From positions 1 through 11,748 of the forward strand of contig JAJYWW010000015.1 in NCBI GenBank assembly GCA_021791295.1: a DNA stretch of 11,748 nucleotides, given 5' to 3'. Each line of letters starts with the position of its first letter. The stretch's first letter is position 1. The notes under the pieces were generated by a model, which was given only the letters and a program-made list of their open reading frames with translations, made no database searches and was not told the origin of the DNA. This DNA comes from a bacterium. GTDB taxonomy: Bacteria; SZUA-79; Acidulodesulfobacterales; Acidulodesulfobacteraceae. Below, piece after piece: positions 6,858 to 11,748 of the stretch. A program made the position numbers and the translations under genes.

Positions 6858-7007
6858 ATGGAAGACAATAACAAACATTTTACTAAAATAATGTGGGTAG
6901 TAGTTACAATTAGCGTTATCGTTGTAATTGGTCTCGGCATTTTTGCGGCAAGCGGACTAAACTATACTTTTCCTAACATGAACAGCATTCTCCCGCTATC
7001 GTTATAA
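6858..7007 (+). CDS. Small single-span membrane protein of unknown function
   Basis: This is a 49-residue protein with a charged N-terminus (MEDNNKHFTK), one hydrophobic helix at about residues 11-31, and a short polar tail ending in SILPLSL. I do not recognise its family. The start at 6858 is chosen because GAGGGGGG sits 7 bases upstream and the preceding frame has no support. The helix has no lipobox and no obvious cleavage site, so it is probably an inner-membrane anchor protein with the tail outside. It ends 19 bases before tRNA-Lys and might be co-transcribed with it. Its promoter shares a 12-base motif with that of the rubredoxin-domain gene, so the two may respond to the same signal. 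Confidence 0.65.
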   Translation: MEDNNKHFTKIMWVVVTISVIVVIGLGIFAASGLNYTFPNMNSILPLSL

Positions 7008-7026
7008 AACTTTTTTATATTATAAA

Positions 7027-7102
7027 GAGCCGCTAGCTCAGCAGGTAGAGCACCTGACTTTTAATCAGGTGGTCGTGGGTTCGACTCCCGCGCGGCTCAC
7101 CA
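7027..7102 (+). tRNA. tRNA-Lys (anticodon UUU), integration target
   Basis: This is a complete cloverleaf: a 7-bp acceptor GAGCCGC/GCGGCTC, anticodon loop CUUUUAA (anticodon UUU), a T arm with GGGTTCGACTCCC, and encoded CCA at 7100-7102. A tyrosine integrase gene ends 5 bases further on, which makes the 3' half of this tRNA the likely attachment site. The gene is intact. Confidence 0.97.
7060..7102 (+). other. Predicted attachment site (attL) in the 3' part of tRNA-Lys
   Basis: Tyrosine integrases of this kind usually recombine within the anticodon or T arm and 3' end of a tRNA gene, and the element carries a copy that restores the tRNA. The second copy (attR) should lie beyond the right edge. 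Exact core limits cannot be seen from one end; the span given is an estimate. Confidence 0.5.
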
Positions 7103-7107
7103 CTATT

Positions 7108-8208
7108 TTAAACACTTTTAAGATATTCTGTTTTTTGAATATTTTCTTGCGGTAAAGAATCGGTAAAGTTTTTTTCAAAATCCTTATTATCTAAGACTTT
7201 CACGGCGTTTTGTATGTGCGCCGAAGCTAAATGACTGTATCTTAAAGTCATAGTAATTGATTTATGCCCTAACAACTCTTTAACGGTCGTTAAATCAACC
7301 CCGCCCATTACTAACCTGCTTGCGAACGTATGCCTTAAGTCGTGAAAATGAAAGTCTATGATATGCGCTTTTTTTAAAGCGGCCGCAAAACTCTTTTTAA
7401 GGTCATAATAAGGCTTTAAAGTTTCCGGATTATAAAAAACATAGTCGGTTTTGATATTTCTGACTATACCAGATAAAGTGTAGAAAAGTGTTTGATTTAT
7501 AGGTATTTCTCGCCTTTCTCCGTTCTTCGTTTTATCCAGTAGGATTATCCGATTCTTTAAATCTACCCTGTTCCAAGTTAAATGCAATATTTCCGATTTT
7601 CTCATTCCGGTATTTAATGCCGTTATCACGATAGGCTTTATTTCTTTACCACAGGCGTTTATAAGCCTTTCAATTTCATCATCGGATAAATACCTTAACC
7701 GCTTATTTTCGCCTTTTAGAAGCTTTACTTTCCGGACCCTCTTTAGGACGTCTTCATTTATCATTTCCCAGTCGGCCGCTTTCGTAAACATTCTTTTTAA
7801 TGTAGCCGTCAGTCTGTTAGTGTAAGCTATACTGAATTTTTTAACCCAGTCGGTTTGGAATAGTTCCAAATCTTGCATAGTAAAATCAGATAAAGACTTA
7901 TCTTTATACCTTTCGACAAGAGTTTTAACGAATAGCCCCATATCATATGCCGACTTTAGCCGGCCGTCGATAAATTCCAAATACCTTGCCGCCAGCTCCG
8001 AAAAAGTAGAATTATTTATTATAGGTTCTTGTTTCTGCTTTATCGGCTCGCCGGTCCGGATTTGTTCTTTAAGCTCGATGACCCAGCGGTCGAAAGTTGC
8101 CCTTGCTTCCATTTTTAAATTTGTGCCGCTGGATTTAAAATAAGTTAAACCGTTTATCGTTTTACTCATCATAAAATTATTGCTGTTAGCTTTTTTGTAA
8201 ATGCCCAC
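7108..8208 (-). CDS. int: Tyrosine site-specific recombinase (integrase) of a tRNA-Lys integrative element
   Basis: This 366-residue protein would integrate and excise the element by strand exchange at the tRNA-Lys att site. An arm-binding-type segment occupies about residues 15-55, a core-binding SAM-like domain about 65-165, and the catalytic domain about 170-335. The complete catalytic set is visible: R203 in TGMRKSE, K228 in the beta hairpin, H289 and R292 in HDLRHTFASR, H315 in LLGHKS, and nucleophile Y324 in TLRYSHL. The GTG start is supported by AGGAGGT five bases upstream. Translation runs towards the tRNA and stops 5 bases after its CCA. The excisionase-like gene lies just upstream on the same strand, so the two probably share a transcript. 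The gene appears intact and therefore possibly active. Confidence 0.95.
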   Translation of the reverse strand: MGIYKKANSNNFMMSKTINGLTYFKSSGTNLKMEARATFDRWVIELKEQIRTGEPIKQKQEPIINNSTFSELAARYLEFIDGRLKSAYDMGLFVKTLVERYKDKSLSDFTMQDLELFQTDWVKKFSIAYTNRLTATLKRMFTKAADWEMINEDVLKRVRKVKLLKGENKRLRYLSDDEIERLINACGKEIKPIVITALNTGMRKSEILHLTWNRVDLKNRIILLDKTKNGERREIPINQTLFYTLSGIVRNIKTDYVFYNPETLKPYYDLKKSFAAALKKAHIIDFHFHDLRHTFASRLVMGGVDLTTVKELLGHKSITMTLRYSHLASAHIQNAVKVLDNKDFEKNFTDSLPQENIQKTEYLKSV

Positions 8209-8229
8209 TTTTCACCTCCTAAACGACAT

Positions 8230-8421
8230 TTACAAACGCTTACTTTTCGGATTAATCATATCATAGCTATTCTGATTAATCCAAGCAATAATTTTATCTT
8301 TGTCGAACCTTAAAGCTCCGCCTATTTTTATATAGGGTATTGCTTTATGATAAACAAGCTTATAAATATTCGACTGATTCATCGCTAACATCTCTGCAAC
8401 ATCTTTAATTTTTATCAGCAT
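8230..8421 (-). CDS. Excisionase-family helix-turn-helix DNA-binding protein
   Basis: This is a 63-residue protein. Residues 1-52 match the MerR-like/excisionase DNA-binding fold: KDVAEMLAMNQSNIYKLV (turn and recognition helix), then a wing with IPYIKIGGALRFDKDKI and a closing IIAWINQN helix. Such proteins bind near att sites to direct excision, or regulate the integrase. It lies 21 bases before the integrase start, on the same strand. The frame stays open upstream to 8586, but that part is simple-sequence repeat (alternating Lys/Gln/Thr), so I start at ATG 8421. The ribosome site there is weak (CGGAAAA). A regulatory rather than excisionase role is equally possible. Confidence 0.8.
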   Translation of the reverse strand: MLIKIKDVAEMLAMNQSNIYKLVYHKAIPYIKIGGALRFDKDKIIAWINQNSYDMINPKSKRL

Positions 8422-8471
8422 AATTTTTTTCCGTGTAGAAGTTTTTTTTATAATTAATAATTTTTTTTCAA

Positions 8472-8570
8472 TTTTGCCTTTGCAGTTTGCCTTTGCCTTA
8501 GTTTTTGTCTTTGTCTTTTGCTTTGGTTTTTGCTTTTGCCTTTGTCCTTGCTTTTGCTTTTGCCTTTGCT
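8472..8570. repeat. Degenerate hexanucleotide tandem array (TTTGCC-like)
   Basis: About 16 imperfect six-base units such as TTTGCC, TTTGTC and TTTTGC run head to tail. On the minus strand they read as GGCAAA or GCAAAA. The six-base period keeps several frames open, giving false proteins of alternating Lys with Ala, Thr, Gln or Asp. The array abuts the left arm of the palindrome directly. Confidence 0.8.
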
Positions 8571-8664
8571 GTTCCCCTACTCCCACACGCTTTTAGTAAG
8601 GGGGTCGTGAGGTTTGGTTTTTTAAACCTCACGACCCCCTTAGTAAGTGGGAGTAGGGGAACAG
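8569..8664. repeat. 96-bp nested palindrome (possible palindromic insertion element)
   Basis: The outer arms (8569-8586 and 8647-8664) are 18-bp perfect complements: CTGTTCCCCTACTCCCAC. The inner arms (8597-8615 and 8624-8642) are 19-bp perfect complements: TAAGGGGGTCGTGAGGTTT. They enclose an 8-base loop, GGTTTTTT. Between outer and inner arms there are 10 unpaired bases on the left and 4 on the right. The hairpin is far more GC-rich than its surroundings. It encodes no protein of its own and resembles dispersed palindromes or MITE-like elements. Confidence 0.85.
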
Positions 8665-8676
8665 TGCCTTTTCGCT

Positions 8677-8814
8677 TTAAAAATACCGTTCCAATCTGCG
8701 ACATACAGAAATCGGATAAGTATTTTTTATCTTTTTTTGGTTAAAACTTGGATTATTTTTTATCATTATCGGGATTAAAACCGATTTATTTTTTTTCTTT
8801 TTCGTTTCTTTCAT
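8677..8814 (-). CDS. Possible 45-residue basic protein, uncertain
   Basis: An ATG at 8814 preceded by ACGGAG (5 bases away) opens a 45-codon frame beginning MKETKKKKNKSVLIP and ending CRRLERYF, with its stop 12 bases before the palindrome. The product would be very basic and lacks any recognisable domain. It follows the replication-relaxation-like gene by 41 bases on the same strand. The ribosome site is the only real support. The Lys-rich start may simply reflect A-rich DNA. It could also be the remnant of a longer gene interrupted by the palindrome. Confidence 0.25.
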   Translation of the reverse strand: MKETKKKKNKSVLIPIMIKNNPSFNQKKIKNTYPISVCRRLERYF

Positions 8815-8855
8815 TTTCTCCGTCCGTTCTTGTGTGTGATTTTTTTATTTCTTTT

Positions 8856-9566
8856 TCAGGATATAAAATCGTCTATATTCTGGATAAAATTATTTATTTC
8901 TACAAACATTATTTTGTTTTTAGTTTCGTATGTAATTAATCTTTCGTCTATACTTGCGCCGTTCTTATACTGGTCTATAATCGATATTTTATTTTGTAAT
9001 TTATCCGGCTTCCCCTGTGTCAAATATATTAACTTTTTTATATCTGCGCTATTCTGCAACTGCGATAATTTCTTTGCGTATTTTTCCGCCGTTTTGTATT
9101 CAAGTTCGATTTCAAAGCCGATTAATCCGCCGTATCTTTCAATGATTATATCCGGTATTATTTTAAGTTTAGGATATGCTTTTTTACACGTTAAATCTAT
9201 TTCATAATCGATATTTCTATTTGCTAATAATGCGCCTATTCTTGCGATTAATAAGTGATGATTAAAGTTATACAAAGACGATGTTTTAAGTTTACTTAAA
9301 ATCGGTTTATTAAATTCTTGCTCGATGTTTTGAGCAAGCCAGCTTCCGCCTTTTTGCGTTAAGGTGTAAATTTCAATTTTAATATTTTCGGAATTTAATT
9401 TTTTAACATAACCGGATTTAACTAATTTCTTTAAACGTCTATATAAAGTATCGTATTTGATATTCAGCATAGTTAAAGCCGTAAAATCACAATACCTATG
9501 TTTATATAAAAGATATAATAATTGTTTATCTCTTTCGCTAAAATCAACTCTTTTATGCGCTCCCAT
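8856..9566 (-). CDS. Replication-relaxation-family-like winged-helix protein
   Basis: This is a 236-residue protein. Residues 7-80 form a winged helix-turn-helix: RDKQLLYLLYKHRYCDF, then a recognition helix TLYRRLKKLVKSGYV and a wing ending YTLTQKGG. Residues 98-190 resemble the C-terminal domain of plasmid and integrative-element replication-relaxation proteins: NHHLLIARIG, then PD (138-139), then GFEIELEYKT (150-159). The spacing of D139, E152 and E154 recalls a PD-(D/E)xK nuclease core, but that is inference, and lysine is replaced by glutamate in the ExE motif. Such proteins sit in mobilization or replication modules. Its ATG overlaps the stop of the 55-residue gene (TAATG), and GGGGA precedes it, so translation is coupled. 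Confidence 0.7.
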   Translation of the reverse strand: MGAHKRVDFSERDKQLLYLLYKHRYCDFTALTMLNIKYDTLYRRLKKLVKSGYVKKLNSENIKIEIYTLTQKGGSWLAQNIEQEFNKPILSKLKTSSLYNFNHHLLIARIGALLANRNIDYEIDLTCKKAYPKLKIIPDIIIERYGGLIGFEIELEYKTAEKYAKKLSQLQNSADIKKLIYLTQGKPDKLQNKISIIDQYKNGASIDERLITYETKNKIMFVEINNFIQNIDDFIS

Positions 9567-9733
9567 TATTTCCCCTTTTCTTCTTCCATTGCGACTAATA
9601 GCCTGTCAATGCTTATCTCAACATCTTTCGATAAATCATATAATCCGTCAAATTCCGAATACCTAAATTTTAAACTTTCAAAGAAATTGCATATTTTCGC
9701 AATTTTATTTATGTCAGTTTTCTTAATTTTCAT
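9566..9733 (-). CDS. 55-residue protein of unknown function, coupled to the downstream winged-helix gene
   Basis: The frame starts at ATG 9733 with AGGAGG ten bases upstream and ends at a TAA that overlaps the next ATG (TAATG). The product is charged and probably helical: KIKKTDINKIAKIC near the N-terminus, then FRYSEFDGLYDLSKDVEI, ending MEEEKGK. It has no membrane segment and I recognise no domain. It lies 2 bases after the stop of the 97-residue gene. Position and coupling suggest a small partner of the winged-helix protein, perhaps forming a complex with it. Confidence 0.7.
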   Translation of the reverse strand: MKIKKTDINKIAKICNFFESLKFRYSEFDGLYDLSKDVEISIDRLLVAMEEEKGK

Positions 9734-9735
9734 AA

Positions 9736-10029
9736 TTATAATTCCTCCTTTTTATCGATAAATCTTGCGATATATTTTCTATATTCCGACAAAGGAAAAA
9801 TGCTTGTATCTAAATTTTCGTCTATGACTGAAACTATAACCTGCTCGTTAAACTCCGGGGCGGTATCGTATCCGTTTTCGTCAAATCTAAATTTTTCCGG
9901 AGTCGTTATATGCGTAAATAGAAAATTTAACCTATTCCGCATTTCTTCCTTTGTAGCAACGAAGTTTATTATTATATCTTTCGCTATTACGATAACCCTG
10001 TAATTGTCATCTAAAATGTTATTTTTCAT
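9736..10029 (-). CDS. 97-residue acidic protein of unknown function
   Basis: A soluble, acidic protein without membrane segments or a signal peptide. The middle contains FLFTHITTPEKFRFDENGYD, and the end LSEYRKYIARFIDKKEEL is probably helical. I do not recognise a family. The start is supported by AAGGGGA four bases before the ATG. It is the first gene of a tight three-gene set (97, 55 and 236 residues) with 2-base and overlapping junctions. A 14-bp hairpin lies immediately before its ribosome site, which could affect its translation or serve as an operator. Its role in the element is unknown. Confidence 0.7.
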   Translation of the reverse strand: MKNNILDDNYRVIVIAKDIIINFVATKEEMRNRLNFLFTHITTPEKFRFDENGYDTAPEFNEQVIVSVIDENLDTSIFPLSEYRKYIARFIDKKEEL

Positions 10030-10041
10030 ATCGTCCCCTTT

Positions 10042-10072
10042 TCATCGTGCGGAAATTGTTTCCGCACGATGA
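10042..10072. promoter_or_regulatory. 14-bp hairpin upstream of the 97-residue gene
   Basis: TCATCGTGCGGAAA and its exact complement flank a 3-base loop. On the minus strand the hairpin ends just before the ribosome site AAGGGGA, so it could be an operator or a leader structure. On the plus strand it is followed by a T-rich run and would act as a terminator, although no plus-strand gene precedes it. Confidence 0.6.
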
Positions 10073-10085
10073 TTTATTTTTTTAC

Positions 10086-10102
10086 TGTCCGCCCGGCGGA
10101 CA
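10086..10102. repeat. 17-bp GC-rich palindrome
   Basis: TGTCCGCC and GGCGGACA are perfect complements around a central C. As DNA this is a good shape for a dimeric repressor or relaxosome protein site. As RNA the loop is too tight for the full stem. Confidence 0.5.
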
Positions 10103-10110
10103 CTTTAAAC

Positions 10111-10140
10111 CCTTTAAAATCCCTATAATCGATTTTAAGG
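10111..10140. repeat. Imperfect AT-rich inverted repeat
   Basis: CCTTTAAAATC and GATTTTAAGG pair over 10 positions with one bulged T, around a 9-base loop, CCTATAATC. It is weaker than its neighbours and may be incidental in this AT-rich DNA. Confidence 0.35.
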
Positions 10141-10185
10141 CGTTTGATTTTCTGTTAATAGTAAATTACCTGTTTTAAGTCTAAG

Positions 10186-10210
10186 GGGGCTAATTTTGCT
10201 TATTAGCCCC
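10186..10210 (-). terminator. Hairpin overlapping the end of the two-helix membrane protein gene
   Basis: GGGGCTAAT and ATTAGCCCC form a 9-bp stem around a 7-base loop. The stop codon of the gene lies within the stem. On the minus strand no T-run follows (CTTAGACTT), so it may stabilise the 3' end of the mRNA or be a weak terminator of the transfer operon. Confidence 0.45.
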
Positions 10211-10396
10211 GCCGTTTTCTTTTGGTTTAAGGTAACTATGAGCCAAACTCAATAAATTTAAAACAACCCCCAGAATAATATCGCCTAATGCGGCGGTCAT
10301 ATTTCCGGTAAAATAATAATACAAAGCAAATATTAAAATAAAAATCGACGTAATATTAACCCTGTTCCTTTTAAGAAATTCAAGCTTATTCTTCAT
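10190..10396 (-). CDS. Two-helix small membrane protein, unknown function
   Basis: From ATG 10396 this is a 68-residue protein with a basic N-terminus (MKNKLEFLKRNR) and two membrane helices at about residues 14-31 and 35-52, joined by TGNMTAALGD. An earlier ATG at 10414 would add six residues, but AAAAGGGGG sits four bases before 10396, so the inner start is preferred. The first 11 bases overlap the end of the TrbL-like gene, indicating coupled translation. I recognise no family. Co-translation with a type IV secretion channel gene suggests a role at the transfer apparatus or in its membrane insertion. Confidence 0.7.
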   Translation of the reverse strand: MKNKLEFLKRNRVNITSIFILIFALYYYFTGNMTAALGDIILGVVLNLLSLAHSYLKPKENGGANKQN

Positions 10397-11564
10397 CGTT
10401 CCCCCTTTTGCCATAATGCTTTGATTTTCTACCCCCTGCCGATTCTGCGGCGTGTCTTGCCGCCGTAGAACTGCCTTTGTTTGCCGCAGTCGTTCCGCCC
10501 TTGCCTGCCAGCTTTGCCCCTAAATTACCGGCAAGACCGCCCCCTGACACTCCCGCCGCTCCGAGTCCCGCCGAAGCTCCAGCGGTTATTAGAGAAATCG
10601 TCGCATAACTTGCGATAGACCCCAAAGCCCCCATTCCGCCTTGATAAAGTTTTGATGTCAAATACGGCGTTAAAATTATAAGAACCACTAAAAAGGTATA
10701 AATCGCCGCTATTGCAAGCGGATCTAAATTTTGAAGTGATGGGTATGTGTTCCCCGTCGATAGAATCGTATTGAAGACTTGAAAAAGACACGCAGTAACA
10801 ATGAACCAGCTCATTATTTCTATCGTATCTTTAATCCAAGCCTTAAGGAATGGTCTTAACGGCGGTATAATCGATAAACTAATCGTTATCGGACCAATAA
10901 GATACATAAAAGAAAGTAATATATATCTCAACCATTCTAATATCCATACTGCTACACTCGCCAACGTCAACGCTGCCACGGAGGCAAAACCAGACATCGA
11001 AAATTGAATAATACTAATGCCGCCGTGCTTCCAATTAAATATCGACTTTAAAAATAATGAAACTTCGTTTGCCGGCATTATAGCGTGCGCTATGCCGTTG
11101 CATACTGAATTTAACCATAGAAAAATTGTGTTATACATAATCAAAATTGACATTATGAATATCATATAAAATATTTCCTTCATATAGCCTTTTTCTTCTC
11201 CTAAGTATAGCTTTATAGCCATTGCGAACAAAAACACTATAAAAGAAAAAGGAAGTATCGTTTTTTCTAACGGCATAATGTTATTATTCATTATATTTGC
11301 GAATGTTGACGGTATTGTCGATGTTACGCCGATTTGCGGATATTTATATAGCGTTATATTGGTCTGTCCCGTAGTATTTACCGATGAAGTAGCCGGCGTG
11401 GGCGTCGTCTTCGGCGTGGTCGTCTTTGACGGCGGCGGAGCGTAATAATTCGGTGCGTTAGGGTTCGTGTCTTGCGGCGAACCCATTGCATATGCTTTTT
11501 TTGCTATACCTGCCCCCGTCGTGAAAGCAGTTATGATTATTAAAATTAAAATTAGTTTTTTCAT
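10386..11564 (-). CDS. TrbL/VirB6-like type IV secretion inner-membrane protein
   Basis: This is a 392-residue protein from ATG 11564. A cleavable signal peptide (about residues 1-26, ending AYA) is followed by a Pro/Thr-rich linker (about 28-65) and then by at least five membrane helices: around ILPFSFIVFLFAMAI, IFYMIFIMSILIMY, a long AALTLASVAVWILEW...LLSFMYLIGPI pair, IMSWFIVTACLF, and IYTFLVVLIILTPYL. The tail is Gly/Ala-rich and basic. The topology, the GPITISLSIIPP stretch and the Gly/Ala tail match the TrbL/VirB6 family, which forms the inner-membrane channel in conjugative DNA transfer. A GTG at 11573 overlapping the upstream stop is an alternative start. It is preceded by a TrbJ-like gene, the usual order in P-type systems. 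Confidence 0.82.
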   Translation of the reverse strand: MKKLILILIIITAFTTGAGIAKKAYAMGSPQDTNPNAPNYYAPPPSKTTTPKTTPTPATSSVNTTGQTNITLYKYPQIGVTSTIPSTFANIMNNNIMPLEKTILPFSFIVFLFAMAIKLYLGEEKGYMKEIFYMIFIMSILIMYNTIFLWLNSVCNGIAHAIMPANEVSLFLKSIFNWKHGGISIIQFSMSGFASVAALTLASVAVWILEWLRYILLSFMYLIGPITISLSIIPPLRPFLKAWIKDTIEIMSWFIVTACLFQVFNTILSTGNTYPSLQNLDPLAIAAIYTFLVVLIILTPYLTSKLYQGGMGALGSIASYATISLITAGASAGLGAAGVSGGGLAGNLGAKLAGKGGTTAANKGSSTAARHAAESAGGRKSKHYGKRGNDEE

Positions 11565-11566
11565 AA

Positions 11567-11748
11567 TTACCACCCCGCCGCAAAGCTATTAGCTAAAGAT
11601 TCGCTTGTTTTTTCGGCGTTTTGCCTTTCATATCTGGCTTGTGTTTGTGCGCGTAATTTCCCCGCCTGCTCCGCCGCATTTGCCTGATTTTCTACCGCCT
11701 GATTTTGCAGTATTTCGCTTAAAAGTTCTATTATTTTGCCGTCTGCGC
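11567..11748 (-). CDS. TrbJ/VirB5-like conjugal transfer protein, C-terminal part only
   Basis: Only the last 59 residues are in the window; the gene continues past the right edge. The tail is a Gln/Ala/Glu-rich coiled-coil-like helix (KIIELLSEILQNQAVENQAN, then repeated Gln, Ala and Glu) ending in FAAGW. This is the composition and position expected for TrbJ/VirB5 proteins, periplasmic or pilus-tip components of conjugation systems. The TAA stop lies 2 bases before the ATG of the TrbL-like gene, and GGGGTGG within the end of this gene serves as its ribosome site. Identity rests on composition and neighbourhood and should be confirmed with the full gene. Confidence 0.65.
   Translation of the reverse strand, partial: ADGKIIELLSEILQNQAVENQANAAEQAGKLRAQTQARYERQNAEKTSESLANSFAAGW

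Larger units (their letters stand above)
8422..8855. other. Repeat-rich stretch between excisionase-like and replication-relaxation-like genes
   Basis: These 434 bases have no well-supported gene. They hold, from left to right, an AT-rich leader, a degenerate hexanucleotide array (8472-8570), a 96-bp nested palindrome (8569-8664) and a T-rich stretch with a possible 45-residue ORF (8677-8814). Open frames across the array exist in several frames because a six-base period avoids stop codons, and they should not be annotated as genes. Confidence 0.7.
7103..11748. mobile_element. Left end of an integrative and conjugative/mobilizable element in tRNA-Lys
   Basis: Integrase and excisionase-like genes at the tRNA 3' end, then a replication-relaxation-like gene and type IV secretion genes (TrbL- and TrbJ-like), all on the minus strand, make an ICE or IME the best reading. 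The right end, relaxase, coupling protein and any cargo are beyond the window, so self-transmissibility is not shown. The left boundary is the tRNA 3' end. Confidence 0.82.

Noticed and set aside
8472..8570. Hexanucleotide array as a possible CRISPR
   Set aside because: Units are six bases with no spacers, and no cas genes are near.
8422..8586. N-terminal extension of the excisionase-like protein to 118 residues (GTG at 8586)
   Set aside because: The added residues are only translated hexanucleotide repeat (Lys/Gln/Thr alternation) and start inside the palindrome arm. The helix-turn-helix domain is complete from ATG 8421.
8498..8744. Open frames on both strands across the array and palindrome (68 and 79 residues)
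   Set aside because: A six-base period and the palindrome keep several frames open at once. The products are low-complexity, and neither has a ribosome site or domain.
8748..9207. Plus-strand frames of 63 and 125 residues
   Set aside because: They are Phe/Ser/Ile-rich products of T-rich DNA opposite the replication-relaxation-like gene, which has a better start, coupling and domain content.
10397..10414. Earlier ATG (10414) for the two-helix membrane protein
   Set aside because: Its first codons are the ribosome site AAAAGGGGG of the inner ATG, which is the better start.
10801..11007. Plus-strand 68-residue frame inside the TrbL-like gene
   Set aside because: It lies opposite membrane-helix coding sequence, has no ribosome site and no recognisable domain.

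Overview
This AT-rich window (about two thirds A+T by eye) reads as the chromosome of an anaerobic or microaerophilic Gram-negative-type bacterium, interrupted on its right side by the left end of an integrative element. Evidence for anaerobic life is a complete class I hybrid cluster protein (Hcp) facing a rubredoxin-domain protein. Heavy use of ATA and AAA codons and the overall gene style resemble uncultured Desulfobacterota-like genomes, but that placement is a guess; no gene here is diagnostic of a phylum.

Core part (1-7102). On the minus strand lie the N-terminal two thirds of a ClC chloride channel/transporter (cut by the window edge), tRNA-Glu(CUC), a pair of tiny envelope proteins (a lipoprotein and a three-helix membrane protein, 3 bases apart), and a stand-alone rmlA/rfbA glucose-1-phosphate thymidylyltransferase. 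Diverging from rfbA is a TRAM-domain, iron-sulfur, RlmD/RumA-type 23S rRNA uridine methyltransferase. Its TRAM domain only makes sense if translation begins at an AUU codon. It converges on rpmB (zinc-type L28). A rubredoxin-domain protein on the plus strand then converges on hcp across a strong bidirectional terminator. A 49-residue single-helix membrane protein precedes tRNA-Lys(UUU). Its promoter shares a 12-base motif with the rubredoxin promoter.

Integrative element (7103-11748, continuing beyond the window). A full-length tyrosine recombinase ends 5 bases after the CCA of tRNA-Lys, so the tRNA 3' end is the expected attachment site. All credible element genes lie on the minus strand. 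Reading from the right edge towards the tRNA they are: the C-terminus of a TrbJ/VirB5-like protein, a TrbL/VirB6-like type IV secretion channel protein, a two-helix membrane protein overlapping it, a non-coding patch dense in inverted repeats, a 97-residue unknown protein, a 55-residue unknown protein, a replication-relaxation-like winged-helix protein translationally coupled to it, a possible 45-residue ORF, an excisionase-type helix-turn-helix protein, and the integrase. This is the layout of an integrative and conjugative (or mobilizable) element, with transfer genes at the right and the integration module at the tRNA.

The oddest DNA is at 8472-8664. A degenerate hexanucleotide array of about 16 units is joined directly to a 96-bp nested, nearly perfect palindrome, between the excisionase and replication-relaxation genes. 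It looks like a small non-coding insertion rather than coding sequence. No defence system, CRISPR array or metabolic cargo is visible inside the window; cargo may lie in the unseen remainder of the element.
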